Assembly: GCA_002712005.1 (NCBI GenBank)
Contig: PASP01000012.1
Location: forward strand, 62,001-126,000
Reading direction: 5' to 3'
DNA length: 64,000 nt
From: Halobacteriovoraceae bacterium
Lineage (GTDB): Bacteria; Bdellovibrionota; Bacteriovoracia; Bacteriovoracales; Bacteriovoracaceae
A program made the position numbers and the translations under genes. A model generated the notes under the pieces. It was not told where the DNA came from. It searched no databases and saw only the letters and a list, made by a program, of their open reading frames with translations. Position 1 is the first letter of the stretch. The number at the start of each line of letters is the position of its first letter. Shown in pieces: positions 34,826 through 42,901 of the stretch.

Positions 34826-36994
34826 TCAAAAGACTTTTAAAAAAGCTTCTAAAGGTTTTTTGAAATTCCCAACGTTATAAATATCAGACATCTTTGCTTT
34901 AATACTTTCGATATCTACTTCATGCGGAGGTTTGCCATAGATTTCATCAACAAATTCACTGGCCAAAATAAAAATACAAGATAGTGGAGATATACTTAAT
35001 GCTCCTAAGCCTCTGGGAAAACCTAACTTATCTGGTCTCTCATGATGCTGGATTATTATCGCATCCACATCTGCAAAAATATGTTCACCGCTTGAGATCA
35101 ATTTAGCGGCTTCTCCGGGGTGAGACTTTATTTTTTCAATATCTTCACTACTTAAACCAGCATTTTTTGCTTCATCTAAGGTCTGAAATTTGGCCCATTC
35201 ATTTTTTTCTAAAGTTGTATCATGAAACATGGCGGCCATACTCAGCTTCTCAAGAGTTTGAGCATTGCCCCAACCGGTTGCCATACAAATTTGACCAGCG
35301 ATATAACTGAGTAAAAGACTATGTTCAGAAATATAATCTCCTCCTCTCATTATTCTCTTGAGTAGATCTCCTAATTTAGGAGAGCTCTTAAAAGAATTGA
35401 GATTAGACTCTATACTCTGTTTCACTTTCTCTGCGGTGGCCTTATTAATTCCATATTCTTTGGCCATTTCAATAGTATTTTCAAAAGCCGCTAATTCAGC
35501 AATGGTCTTAATCTCAGGAGAGAGCTTTTGGGCTTTGGCCAACTTTGCACTTACTAAATCACTAAATTGGTGACTAAATTTTTCATAATCTTCATGTTCG
35601 ACAAAGAGAAATTCTTTTCCCTTATCTCGATAGCGTTCAATCATATCTTTTGAATATTCTTCTTCGGCATTGATCACTTTTAAATACTTGAGTCGGCTCA
35701 ATTGAATATAAACATCACAACTCATACGGCTGAAATTCAAAAACCTTTTAAGTTTTACTCTCTTAAAACGCTCTTTATCGTATTCTTGCTTTGCGCTTGT
35801 AGCTTCTAAAGAAGATTGTGTAGAAATACCACCATTCTTCTTTCCCCCAGAGCCCTGTTGTGAACCCTCAGTTAAATCAAGCTCTTCCTCATCGGATTTC
35901 TTCTTATCTCGGCCGTAATCAAGCTCCTCATCTGCGAGATTCTTTCTTTCTCCAGAGAGGTCTAGCTCTTCTGTTGACTGATCTTTCTTCTCACGAGAAA
36001 GGTCAAGCTCTTCTTCTGCTAAATTTTTCTTTTCACGAGAGAGATCGAGCTCTTCTTCTTTGTATTCTTTCTTATCACTCGATAAGTCTAAGCTCTCTTC
36101 ACCCGCAGAGTGAAAGTCTTTCTTAAGAGAATATCCAGCTTCATCCGCTTCTCCATATTCTTTCTTTGGAATACTGTAATCGAGCTCTATCTCCTCCCCT
36201 TTTTTCTTCTTAGGTATGGAGTAATCAAGCTCAATTTCTTCTCCCTTTTTCTTTTTGGGAATGGAGTAATCAAGCTCGACTTCTTCCGTATTTTTCTTCT
36301 TCTTATTTTGGCCGTAGTTCCAATCGTCATCAGAGAATTTGCTCTTAGAGGGATTCTCCTCATGGGCTTGATTTTGGTTTTCTTTTTGGTTTTCTTTCTT
36401 GCTTATTTCATTATAAGAGTCGCGAAAGGGGTTTTCTCCACTGCTTGAATCATCTTCACTACTTTGGGACTTTGTTGGATTGCTCTCTTCTTTGAGTTCA
36501 TCCCATAGGAATTCGTCGTCATCGAAGGAGACTTCTTCATCTTCGTCTTCATATTTATTTTCATATTCATTTTCATTTTGATCTACGTTATCATCACGAT
36601 CCGCTTCACTTTGCGCACTCTCTTTCAAACTAAGAATTTTATCTATAACCGGAAAGAATTCATCGTCGCGAAATGGTTTGGCCACAAAAGCATTGAGTTC
36701 AGATCGCTTTAAGACCTCTTGAACTAAGAGAACATCTTTATTAACAGGATCAGATAGCCAAACTATGGGAATCTTCAATTTCTCCGCATCAAGATAGTCG
36801 ACAATGACATTGCCATTGCCTCCTTTCATCGTGACTTCTGTGATAACAAAGTCGATATCACTTTCAAAAGAAAGAATACTTAAAGCTTCATTTCCAGAAC
36901 TGGCCTCTAAGATTTCGCAGTCCAATCCCGCTTCCAAAAGCATGGAAACATAATCTCTTACTTGGATATCGTCATCGGCATAGAGAACTTTCAA
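34826..36994 (-). CDS. REC - acidic repeat linker - HD-GYP-like response regulator
   Basis: 722 residues. REC at 1-125 is atypical: YADDD acidic pair is present, but the phospho-Asp region reads FVITEVTMKGGNG, with Glu at the expected Asp, so it may be constitutively 'on' or not phosphorylated. Residues about 135-400 are low complexity with tandem repeats (three KKKKGEEIELDYSIP units, then ~6 ELDLS units). A domain shared with the HD proteins at 23042 and 55813 follows (DVYIQLSRLKYLKVI...DY..F). The HD domain has FHD, SHPGEAAKLI and QHHERPDKLGFPRG, a GFP variant of HD-GYP, so cyclic-di-GMP hydrolysis is possible. It is second in the block. Confidence 0.82.
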   Translation of the reverse strand: MKVLYADDDIQVRDYVSMLLEAGLDCEILEASSGNEALSILSFESDIDFVITEVTMKGGNGNVIVDYLDAEKLKIPIVWLSDPVNKDVLLVQEVLKRSELNAFVAKPFRDDEFFPVIDKILSLKESAQSEADRDDNVDQNENEYENKYEDEDEEVSFDDDEFLWDELKEESNPTKSQSSEDDSSSGENPFRDSYNEISKKENQKENQNQAHEENPSKSKFSDDDWNYGQNKKKKNTEEVELDYSIPKKKKGEEIELDYSIPKKKKGEEIELDYSIPKKEYGEADEAGYSLKKDFHSAGEESLDLSSDKKEYKEEELDLSREKKNLAEEELDLSREKKDQSTEELDLSGERKNLADEELDYGRDKKKSDEEELDLTEGSQQGSGGKKNGGISTQSSLEATSAKQEYDKERFKRVKLKRFLNFSRMSCDVYIQLSRLKYLKVINAEEEYSKDMIERYRDKGKEFLFVEHEDYEKFSHQFSDLVSAKLAKAQKLSPEIKTIAELAAFENTIEMAKEYGINKATAEKVKQSIESNLNSFKSSPKLGDLLKRIMRGGDYISEHSLLLSYIAGQICMATGWGNAQTLEKLSMAAMFHDTTLEKNEWAKFQTLDEAKNAGLSSEDIEKIKSHPGEAAKLISSGEHIFADVDAIIIQHHERPDKLGFPRGLGALSISPLSCIFILASEFVDEIYGKPPHEVDIESIKAKMSDIYNVGNFKKPLEAFLKVF
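35875..36300 (-). repeat. in-gene tandem amino-acid repeats (ELDLS and IELDYSIPKKKKGEE units)
   Basis: The minus-strand coding sequence has three near-identical ~45-bp units (about 36160-36300, IELDYSIPKKKKGEE) followed by about six 33-39-bp ELDLSREKK-type units (about 35875-36100). Copies of the first kind differ at few bases, so recent tandem duplication is likely. Units keep the frame. Confidence 0.8.
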
Positions 36995-37023
36995 TGAGGT
37001 CCTTTAATCTGAAGTTGAGATCA

Positions 37024-37539
37024 TTAGAGCTGATAGTCTTCGTAGCTTAATTCGATATAGAAAGTACCTAATTCTGAGTCTAGTGGAGTAGCAATGGTTA
37101 CAATTCCATCTTGAGCTTTAATTTCGTGATCCTTACCTTTTACAGATGTAGGAATCGACATCTCGATAAGATAACCTTGTTGGGAAAGAATTTTCTTTGC
37201 ATTACCCATCGTAATATTACAAATCTCCATTCCAACATCTGCAATCTCGTCATTATATTCGGAAAACTCCTCCATAAGCATCGCTCCAGCACTTTTAAGA
37301 TACACAGCTTCTGGCCAACTTAGAGTTAAGCTTCCTCGAAATCCTTTCTTCTCATTAGCTCCTTCATAGGTTCCATTAATTCCCATAATTGATGAGAACT
37401 CTCCATGGCTGATACTTCCCTGTTTGATTTTAGGTGCACCAGGCTTCAGTTCTGTGCTCATCATTGTTGAATAGACGTCTTTAATGGCGTCTATAAAGGG
37501 TTTACAAAAGTCGAGATAACGTTTGTTAAATTCATTCAT
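37024..37539 (-). CDS. cheX: CheX-type CheY phosphatase
   Basis: 171 residues from ATG 37539, which has GGGAGCC at 9-nt spacing; an earlier in-frame ATG at 37557 lacks a ribosome site. The helix GMEICNITMGNAKKIL contains the E-x-x-N signature of CheC/CheX/FliY phosphatases, and the preceding strand FRGSLTLSWPEAVYL also fits CheX. It would dephosphorylate CheY~P and reset signalling. It is the first gene of the block, behind the promoter at 37580-37607. Confidence 0.82.
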   Translation of the reverse strand: MNEFNKRYLDFCKPFIDAIKDVYSTMMSTELKPGAPKIKQGSISHGEFSSIMGINGTYEGANEKKGFRGSLTLSWPEAVYLKSAGAMLMEEFSEYNDEIADVGMEICNITMGNAKKILSQQGYLIEMSIPTSVKGKDHEIKAQDGIVTIATPLDSELGTFYIELSYEDYQL

Positions 37540-37579
37540 TATATAGGCTCCCTTCATCAGTAGAAAATTAGATGAACCT

Positions 37580-37607
37580 ATTTTATAACAATTCGAATTT
37601 AAACCAA
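37580..37607 (-). promoter_or_regulatory. sigma-70-like promoter for the chemotaxis block
   Basis: Minus strand: TTGGTT (37607-37602), 16-nt spacer, TAAAAT (37585-37580), about 41 nt before the cheX ATG. It is the best promoter-like pair in the 37558-37654 gap and would drive the ~13.5-kb block. No flagellar sigma-28 motif was seen. Confidence 0.4.
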
Positions 37608-37654
37608 GCTTAAATTAAATTAATTATAATGGGCTTTTTTAATCAGCTTTACTC

Positions 37655-38992
37655 TTAGAAAATAAAACCTAAGCGACTATAAATTGTGTCATTTGAGCGA
37701 TAAGGAGCCCAAAAACTATGATCCTCTGGAGCATCAACAATTTGTACCCCTGCAGTTAACGAAATATGCTTAGACCACTCATAGCGGGCTTCGCTCATAA
37801 ACGTCATATCAGCAGTTTTGATATCGTAGCGGTAAAGAGTATTTAAATAAACTGAACTCAGAGGTGACCAAGACGCAGTCAAACCAACCGCCCTTCTCCA
37901 CTTAGGCTTCTTTGCAAAAACATTGGTATTAACTCGGTCTCCATCAATTAAATAGAGTGCATTCAATCCTAGATTAAAAAGATCAGATTCATAATCAAGA
38001 GACCAAGTTGTATAAGTCAGGCGTTCATATTCCGGTTGAATTTTCAAGGCCTGAAATTCAAAGGATTCATCATTTCCTATTTCGGGAACGACACCTTCTA
38101 CGCCAAGTGAACTTATCCAAGCATCGGGATCATTGCGAGAGTTGAATTGATAATCGAAACTTCCCCCCCAGAAATAGTGATTATTAACAAAGGGTTTGGC
38201 CTTAACTAAGGCACGCTCTTCATCAAATTGCTCATAGAATCCTGTAGCATTGATACGAATACCTGTCTCCGGCTTATATCCACCGTAAATTCCTATGCGA
38301 GCTTGGTCAAAATGATAGGCCAAAGAAAAACTGGCTGAAGTTTTCAAAAGAAGCTCTTTCATATCCGGATAAACTAAAGTGTAGTGAATAGGAACTTCAT
38401 TACCTCTAAAGCGAACAAATTCAGGAGGGGGGTAAGACCATTCATTCTTTCCGACCACTTCACCATCTTCAGCACTGAATGTTGGATTCACCTGAGGAAT
38501 ATGTAGGGGTGAGAATTGGGCCATAAACTCCCAGCGACTTGAAGACTTCCATCTGTAATGGATTCCCATCAAACCTTCTCTTTGAGTTTCAATGAGATTG
38601 AAGGCCTTGATAGGATTAACTTCCCCTAAGGCCCAAAACTTATCATTTCTTTGCCAGTTGATAATTTTACGACCGATACTCCACTCATGAGCCCCCATTC
38701 TCTTTTCGATATAGGCTTCAGGTACAGAGAAAATTTGGGATTGAGCTCCAGGATAATGTCTAAAATGAGCAGAATAGACTCCATCCCAATCTTGATTCTT
38801 ATCGACTTCTTCATAGAGATCAAATTCAACAAATTGATTACCAATATTCTCAACCAGTGGAGTGTTAATTCTTCCCATATAGGAATAGGTCAACTGACCC
38901 TTTGCATAAATAGAGGCACTCATCAGAGAAAGAGTGAAGGTCATAACTCTCAAAAGAGTTGGACAAAATGGGGCAGATAAATTTTTTCTCAT
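37655..38992 (-). CDS. outer-membrane beta-barrel protein (DUF-type, porin-like)
   Basis: 445 residues with a signal peptide (RVMTFTLSLMSASIYAKG). The body is a succession of amphipathic strands rich in aromatic residues (YSAHFRHYPGAQ, WEFMAQFSPLHI, TTWSLDYESDLFNLGLNALYL) and ends in LGFIF, a C-terminal Phe typical of barrels inserted by BAM. The number of strands is compatible with a 14-18-strand porin. No known porin family recognised. It is a separate transcription unit downstream of nothing and upstream of a 255-bp AT-rich gap (38993-39247) in which I see no gene. Confidence 0.7.
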   Translation of the reverse strand: MRKNLSAPFCPTLLRVMTFTLSLMSASIYAKGQLTYSYMGRINTPLVENIGNQFVEFDLYEEVDKNQDWDGVYSAHFRHYPGAQSQIFSVPEAYIEKRMGAHEWSIGRKIINWQRNDKFWALGEVNPIKAFNLIETQREGLMGIHYRWKSSSRWEFMAQFSPLHIPQVNPTFSAEDGEVVGKNEWSYPPPEFVRFRGNEVPIHYTLVYPDMKELLLKTSASFSLAYHFDQARIGIYGGYKPETGIRINATGFYEQFDEERALVKAKPFVNNHYFWGGSFDYQFNSRNDPDAWISSLGVEGVVPEIGNDESFEFQALKIQPEYERLTYTTWSLDYESDLFNLGLNALYLIDGDRVNTNVFAKKPKWRRAVGLTASWSPLSSVYLNTLYRYDIKTADMTFMSEARYEWSKHISLTAGVQIVDAPEDHSFWAPYRSNDTIYSRLGFIF

Positions 38993-39247
38993 ATAAAAAT
39001 CATAGCTATATTCAGGACAAACCGAAAGTTAAAATAAAAATAAAAAAAACAAACGACCGATTGTTCTAAAAACGAATCAAACCCTGATATTTCCCTCAAA
39101 TTGGAGGTTTTTTCCATAAAAGCCTGCTTAGCCAATCCATAAATTTATAGGTACAATAAAGATATACAGAAATTGCATGCAAAGGTATTTGCCCGAATGG
39201 AAGCGGCTCGTCACAAAATTGATTCAAGAATCACTTTAGGAAGAAGT

Positions 39248-41410
39248 ATGAATCTTTCCCGTAAAATCATTGGTTTTCTGATTTTTTCTCTACTGTGCTT
39301 ATCCAGTTGTGGGCTCAATGATGAGAAACCCGCAGATGCAGATGTTTATGACTTAAGTAATTTAGAGGGAAGCTGCGAGCTTAATACTGACGCTCTCACA
39401 GATATACTCGAAAAGGATATAAAAAAAGATATCGATTGTTTGGAGTCTAATCTCAATCAATTTGTTGATTTCGTAAGAAGAGCTGATTCCAACTTTATTA
39501 CTCGTACCGAGTTAAGTAAATTCATTATCAAATTCTTTCCTGAGTCTCGTGACATTGCGGGAGATCTTTTAAAATTAGTATTTGATATCAACACCCTAGT
39601 TCTGAGAGACCCTGTTGATCAAATTAAAGTGACTAAACTCCCCGCTTTTTTCACCATCGTTCATGCTATCAATCAAGATGGTCGACATCTCTATCAAACG
39701 ATAAAAGATCTCAATGGGGATAACTATGCATTAAAGAGACAGAAAATCTTCTATCATATTGAACTTCTCACCGGTTCCATTATTAATACAACTCTCACCC
39801 ATGTGGATGAAGAAGACTTTAATTATGAATTGAATATCGAATCTTTTCTCGAACAGGTTAAGGCCATTGTTAAAATCTCTGACGATGACCTCAATCTTGA
39901 TAAGATTCGTCCTTGGCTTTTTATAAAGAAACTCTTTCTAAGCGGTAAATCGAATGTTGTAACATCAGAGGAGTTCATCGAATTTCTTGATCGTTCATCT
40001 AATATTTTTATCACGGCCCTAGATGCAATCTATGCTTTCAATCAAGAATATGATGAGCTTAATGATCAGTACTATTCTTATTTCTCTATTATTGAGGATG
40101 TAAGAAAGAATATTAAAGAATTTAGTTCTACCGAACTCATCCTGGCCGGGGACGATCTCTTTAAGATTATTGAAATGTTTCTAGATGAAGAAGACTCCAT
40201 TAGAGATCTCGAACAGCCCATAGCCCGTTTTAAAGAAAAGTTCATTGGCGGAAATATTAATGAGATCCTCTATCGTGATGTTGATAAACTCATTTCATGG
40301 CTTGAAGAGTTTACGGGAATGCTCTATTTCAACGCTATTACCTATGATAAATTTGAAGATAAAATGAAATCTCCAGGTGCGATTTCCGGTATCCAGCGGC
40401 CAAAGAATACCTTCTACCATAATCTTAACGGAAAATATCTCGATACTTATTGGTCTCAATTTGAATATATCAGCAAGAATTATCGCTTCTTTCAAGATGA
40501 TAATAATAAGTCTCACCTCTATAACTACTACAAGAGATTTAAATCCGGTTTTCAGACCTCAAGTATGATTCGCTGGGTGATTGATAAGGCCATCAATGTA
40601 TATGGACACTTTCCTGCTGGAGAATCTCAGAAACATATTGATGTAGATGATTTAAGAACAGCTCTATTTGATCTAAAAGGGATTGTCGAATTTCTAGGTT
40701 TCTTCCCCGATGATCCTGAGCGATTTGTAAAAGAGGCCATTGCTTCTTCTGATCTCTTTATGTACCACTCTGATGGAAGTCAAAAAAGCTCAAGAGAAGA
40801 AGTGACTGAGTATGTAAATAATGTCATTCATGCTTTTGGCATCAATTCAGAAATTCACAAAAGACTTACGACTTATTGTCCTATAGTCGATCCCGATAAA
40901 GAGGCCGTTGAAGTCACCTGCTTTAGAGAACACTTTCAACATATTTTCTTCAACGAACTCAAATATCAAGTTTATTACAATAAGCTCTATGACTTTCTCC
41001 AAAAGTACGGAGTGGGTACGATGAGACAATATCTCATCAATATTGAACTCTATGCTAGAATCAATCCTGACCCCAATATTCCCCTTTCTAAGGAAGACCT
41101 TAGTCGTATACTGGTCATCCTTACCAATCTAGAAACAGCATTTATACGCTTTGATATCAATAAAGATAGTATTCTCCAAAAATCTGAACTCGATATTGCT
41201 TTTCTTGTTTTCAAAAATCTTGTAAAAGACGTGGCCGATTTAGGCTCCGAAGATAGAAAAATCTTTAAGTCTATTTTCCTCTACCTAGTAAAACATATGG
41301 AAGTACCAAGTACAACAAAACTTCTTTGGTTCCATATGTTTGGCAAGAAGAAGAATATTACTTCAACGAGACTGAATATCTCAGCGATCCTCAGTAATTT
41401 TGCTCTTTAG
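39248..41410 (+). CDS. large lipoprotein with EF-hand-like motifs
   Basis: ATG 39248 is chosen over 39173 because it has AGGAAG upstream and gives a lipoprotein signal (IIGFLIFSLLCLSSC, Cys21). 720 residues, mainly helical. EF-hand-like Ca-binding loops: DINKDSILQKSEL near the C-terminus is good (D-x-N-x-D-x-I-x-x-x-E); RADSNFITRTEL and SGKSNVVTSEEF are degenerate. A surface or periplasmic Ca-regulated role is possible. I do not recognise the family, and the helices between EF-hand-like units look repetitive. Confidence 0.7.
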   Translation: MNLSRKIIGFLIFSLLCLSSCGLNDEKPADADVYDLSNLEGSCELNTDALTDILEKDIKKDIDCLESNLNQFVDFVRRADSNFITRTELSKFIIKFFPESRDIAGDLLKLVFDINTLVLRDPVDQIKVTKLPAFFTIVHAINQDGRHLYQTIKDLNGDNYALKRQKIFYHIELLTGSIINTTLTHVDEEDFNYELNIESFLEQVKAIVKISDDDLNLDKIRPWLFIKKLFLSGKSNVVTSEEFIEFLDRSSNIFITALDAIYAFNQEYDELNDQYYSYFSIIEDVRKNIKEFSSTELILAGDDLFKIIEMFLDEEDSIRDLEQPIARFKEKFIGGNINEILYRDVDKLISWLEEFTGMLYFNAITYDKFEDKMKSPGAISGIQRPKNTFYHNLNGKYLDTYWSQFEYISKNYRFFQDDNNKSHLYNYYKRFKSGFQTSSMIRWVIDKAINVYGHFPAGESQKHIDVDDLRTALFDLKGIVEFLGFFPDDPERFVKEAIASSDLFMYHSDGSQKSSREEVTEYVNNVIHAFGINSEIHKRLTTYCPIVDPDKEAVEVTCFREHFQHIFFNELKYQVYYNKLYDFLQKYGVGTMRQYLINIELYARINPDPNIPLSKEDLSRILVILTNLETAFIRFDINKDSILQKSELDIAFLVFKNLVKDVADLGSEDRKIFKSIFLYLVKHMEVPSTTKLLWFHMFGKKKNITSTRLNISAILSNFAL

Positions 41411-41462
41411 ATAAGACAAAACAAAAAAAAAACAAGTGAAGAGAATCAACCGGTAATCAAGA

Positions 41463-42827
41463 TCACATTCTCGGCAACTGGATGATAAAGGTGTTACTTC
41501 CCTTTTCAACTTTATACTCTATGCTCCCACTCATTTCTCTAAGAATTTTCTTGGCCAAACTCAGACCGATTCCAAGTGAAAATTTCTCAGACCTTGTGGT
41601 GAAGAAAGGCTGCCAGATTAAGGCTCTGGCCTCTTTGGCAATAGCTTCTCCAGTGTCACTAATCTCGATATTAATTTTTTCATCTCTAAGTTCAATTTTA
41701 ATTTCGATTTTTGCACTAAACTCATTCTTAAGTGATGTTAATCCATTGAGTAGCACCTCTTGAATCACTTGCTCAAAGAGATCCTTGTGGCCATAGAAAA
41801 AGAGGCGCTCTTTGGGACGTGAAATCTTAATGTGAATGGAACTAAAATCAAATCTCTCCATTAAGAGTTCTCTACTCTCATCAATACATTCAACCACATC
41901 AGTAGCTTCAAATTCTTTATAATCATCACGATGAATTAAGCGCATTTTATCTAAGAGAAGCTTGGTCTCCCCACTTTTTTGATTGAATTGCTCATAATGT
42001 ATTTCTATATCTTTATTCTCTACTCTATTTTCATCGATCCATCCCAGCTTTCTATATTCTTTCAATTGATTATAAATCACTTGAAATGAAGACTGAGATA
42101 AGGAAACATACTTATGAATTTCATCAGACAATAGAGCACAGAGTTTTTTCATGCGGATATCATGAAAAAGCAATATTTTTTGATAATGATAGGATGAGAG
42201 TTTCTTAATATGCTTTCGAAGGAGTCCAAGCCAAAATATAATAAGAAGAAGTAAGAATGAGATGAAGCCACCGTAGTAGAAGAGAAGTCTCTTTTTTTCA
42301 AGCTGATAGATCTCGTCTCTTCTTAAACGCTCAACCCCCATGAGTTCTTTAATAAAAGTAATATAGAGCTTCTTTTGGGAGTGATAGAATTGGCCTTCTA
42401 AAAGTTGGATAGCTTCGCTATTCTCACCTTTGGCCATATGACCAATGGATCGTTCTTCCATTTCTACCAAGAGAGCATTGGCCTTTTCGACTTTGGCCAA
42501 GAGTTCCAGCCCCTGTTTATCTAAGCTCATCTTTCTTTTTAAATCGGCAAAGAGATTATCGAGAGTAAGAACTTGTTTATGATAGAGTTCTATCCATTCA
42601 CTCTTTCTTGTTAGAGCACTCATGTGGGCACTATGGGTAAGTTTTTCATCGAGGTAGATGATCTGATGACTTAAATTTAATTTTCTAATATTTTCTTCAT
42701 TCACGTCCTCAATCGTTGTGATACTGAGGGCCACTTGTCTACCAACGACAATCAAAATAAATAAAGTGAGGATTAGTCCTAGACTTAAGTAGAGATTGAG
42801 TCTTGAATTGGAAATTTTTATCCCCAT
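41463..42827 (-). CDS. membrane sensor histidine kinase
   Basis: 454 residues. Two membrane helices (about 13-33 and 187-207) flank a helical sensor domain of the four-helix-bundle type with repeated MSLDKQGLELLAKVE-like heptads. The catalytic domain has N box QEVLLNGLTSL, G1 DTGEAI, F box FFTTRSEKF and G2 GIGLSLAKKIL. The H-box is odd: the only well-placed His is in LLFHDIRMKKL, lacking the usual H-E/D-x-x-N/T-P. No receiver partner is adjacent. It lies upstream of nothing in its operon and downstream of the 7TM kinase gene by 75 nt. Confidence 0.82.
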   Translation of the reverse strand: MGIKISNSRLNLYLSLGLILTLFILIVVGRQVALSITTIEDVNEENIRKLNLSHQIIYLDEKLTHSAHMSALTRKSEWIELYHKQVLTLDNLFADLKRKMSLDKQGLELLAKVEKANALLVEMEERSIGHMAKGENSEAIQLLEGQFYHSQKKLYITFIKELMGVERLRRDEIYQLEKKRLLFYYGGFISFLLLLIIFWLGLLRKHIKKLSSYHYQKILLFHDIRMKKLCALLSDEIHKYVSLSQSSFQVIYNQLKEYRKLGWIDENRVENKDIEIHYEQFNQKSGETKLLLDKMRLIHRDDYKEFEATDVVECIDESRELLMERFDFSSIHIKISRPKERLFFYGHKDLFEQVIQEVLLNGLTSLKNEFSAKIEIKIELRDEKINIEISDTGEAIAKEARALIWQPFFTTRSEKFSLGIGLSLAKKILREMSGSIEYKVEKGSNTFIIQLPRM

Positions 42828-42901
42828 GTGCTTCCTCTTGAGATACGGTTTGTTTGCTTATTAGGGTTAATTAGAGTCCCATCTTTCCTTTTAAATCTCG
42901 A

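Noticed and set aside
35860-36448. Plus-strand frames opposite the acidic repeat linker
   Set aside because: They mirror the tandem repeats (Leu/Phe/Ser-rich) and have no ribosome site.
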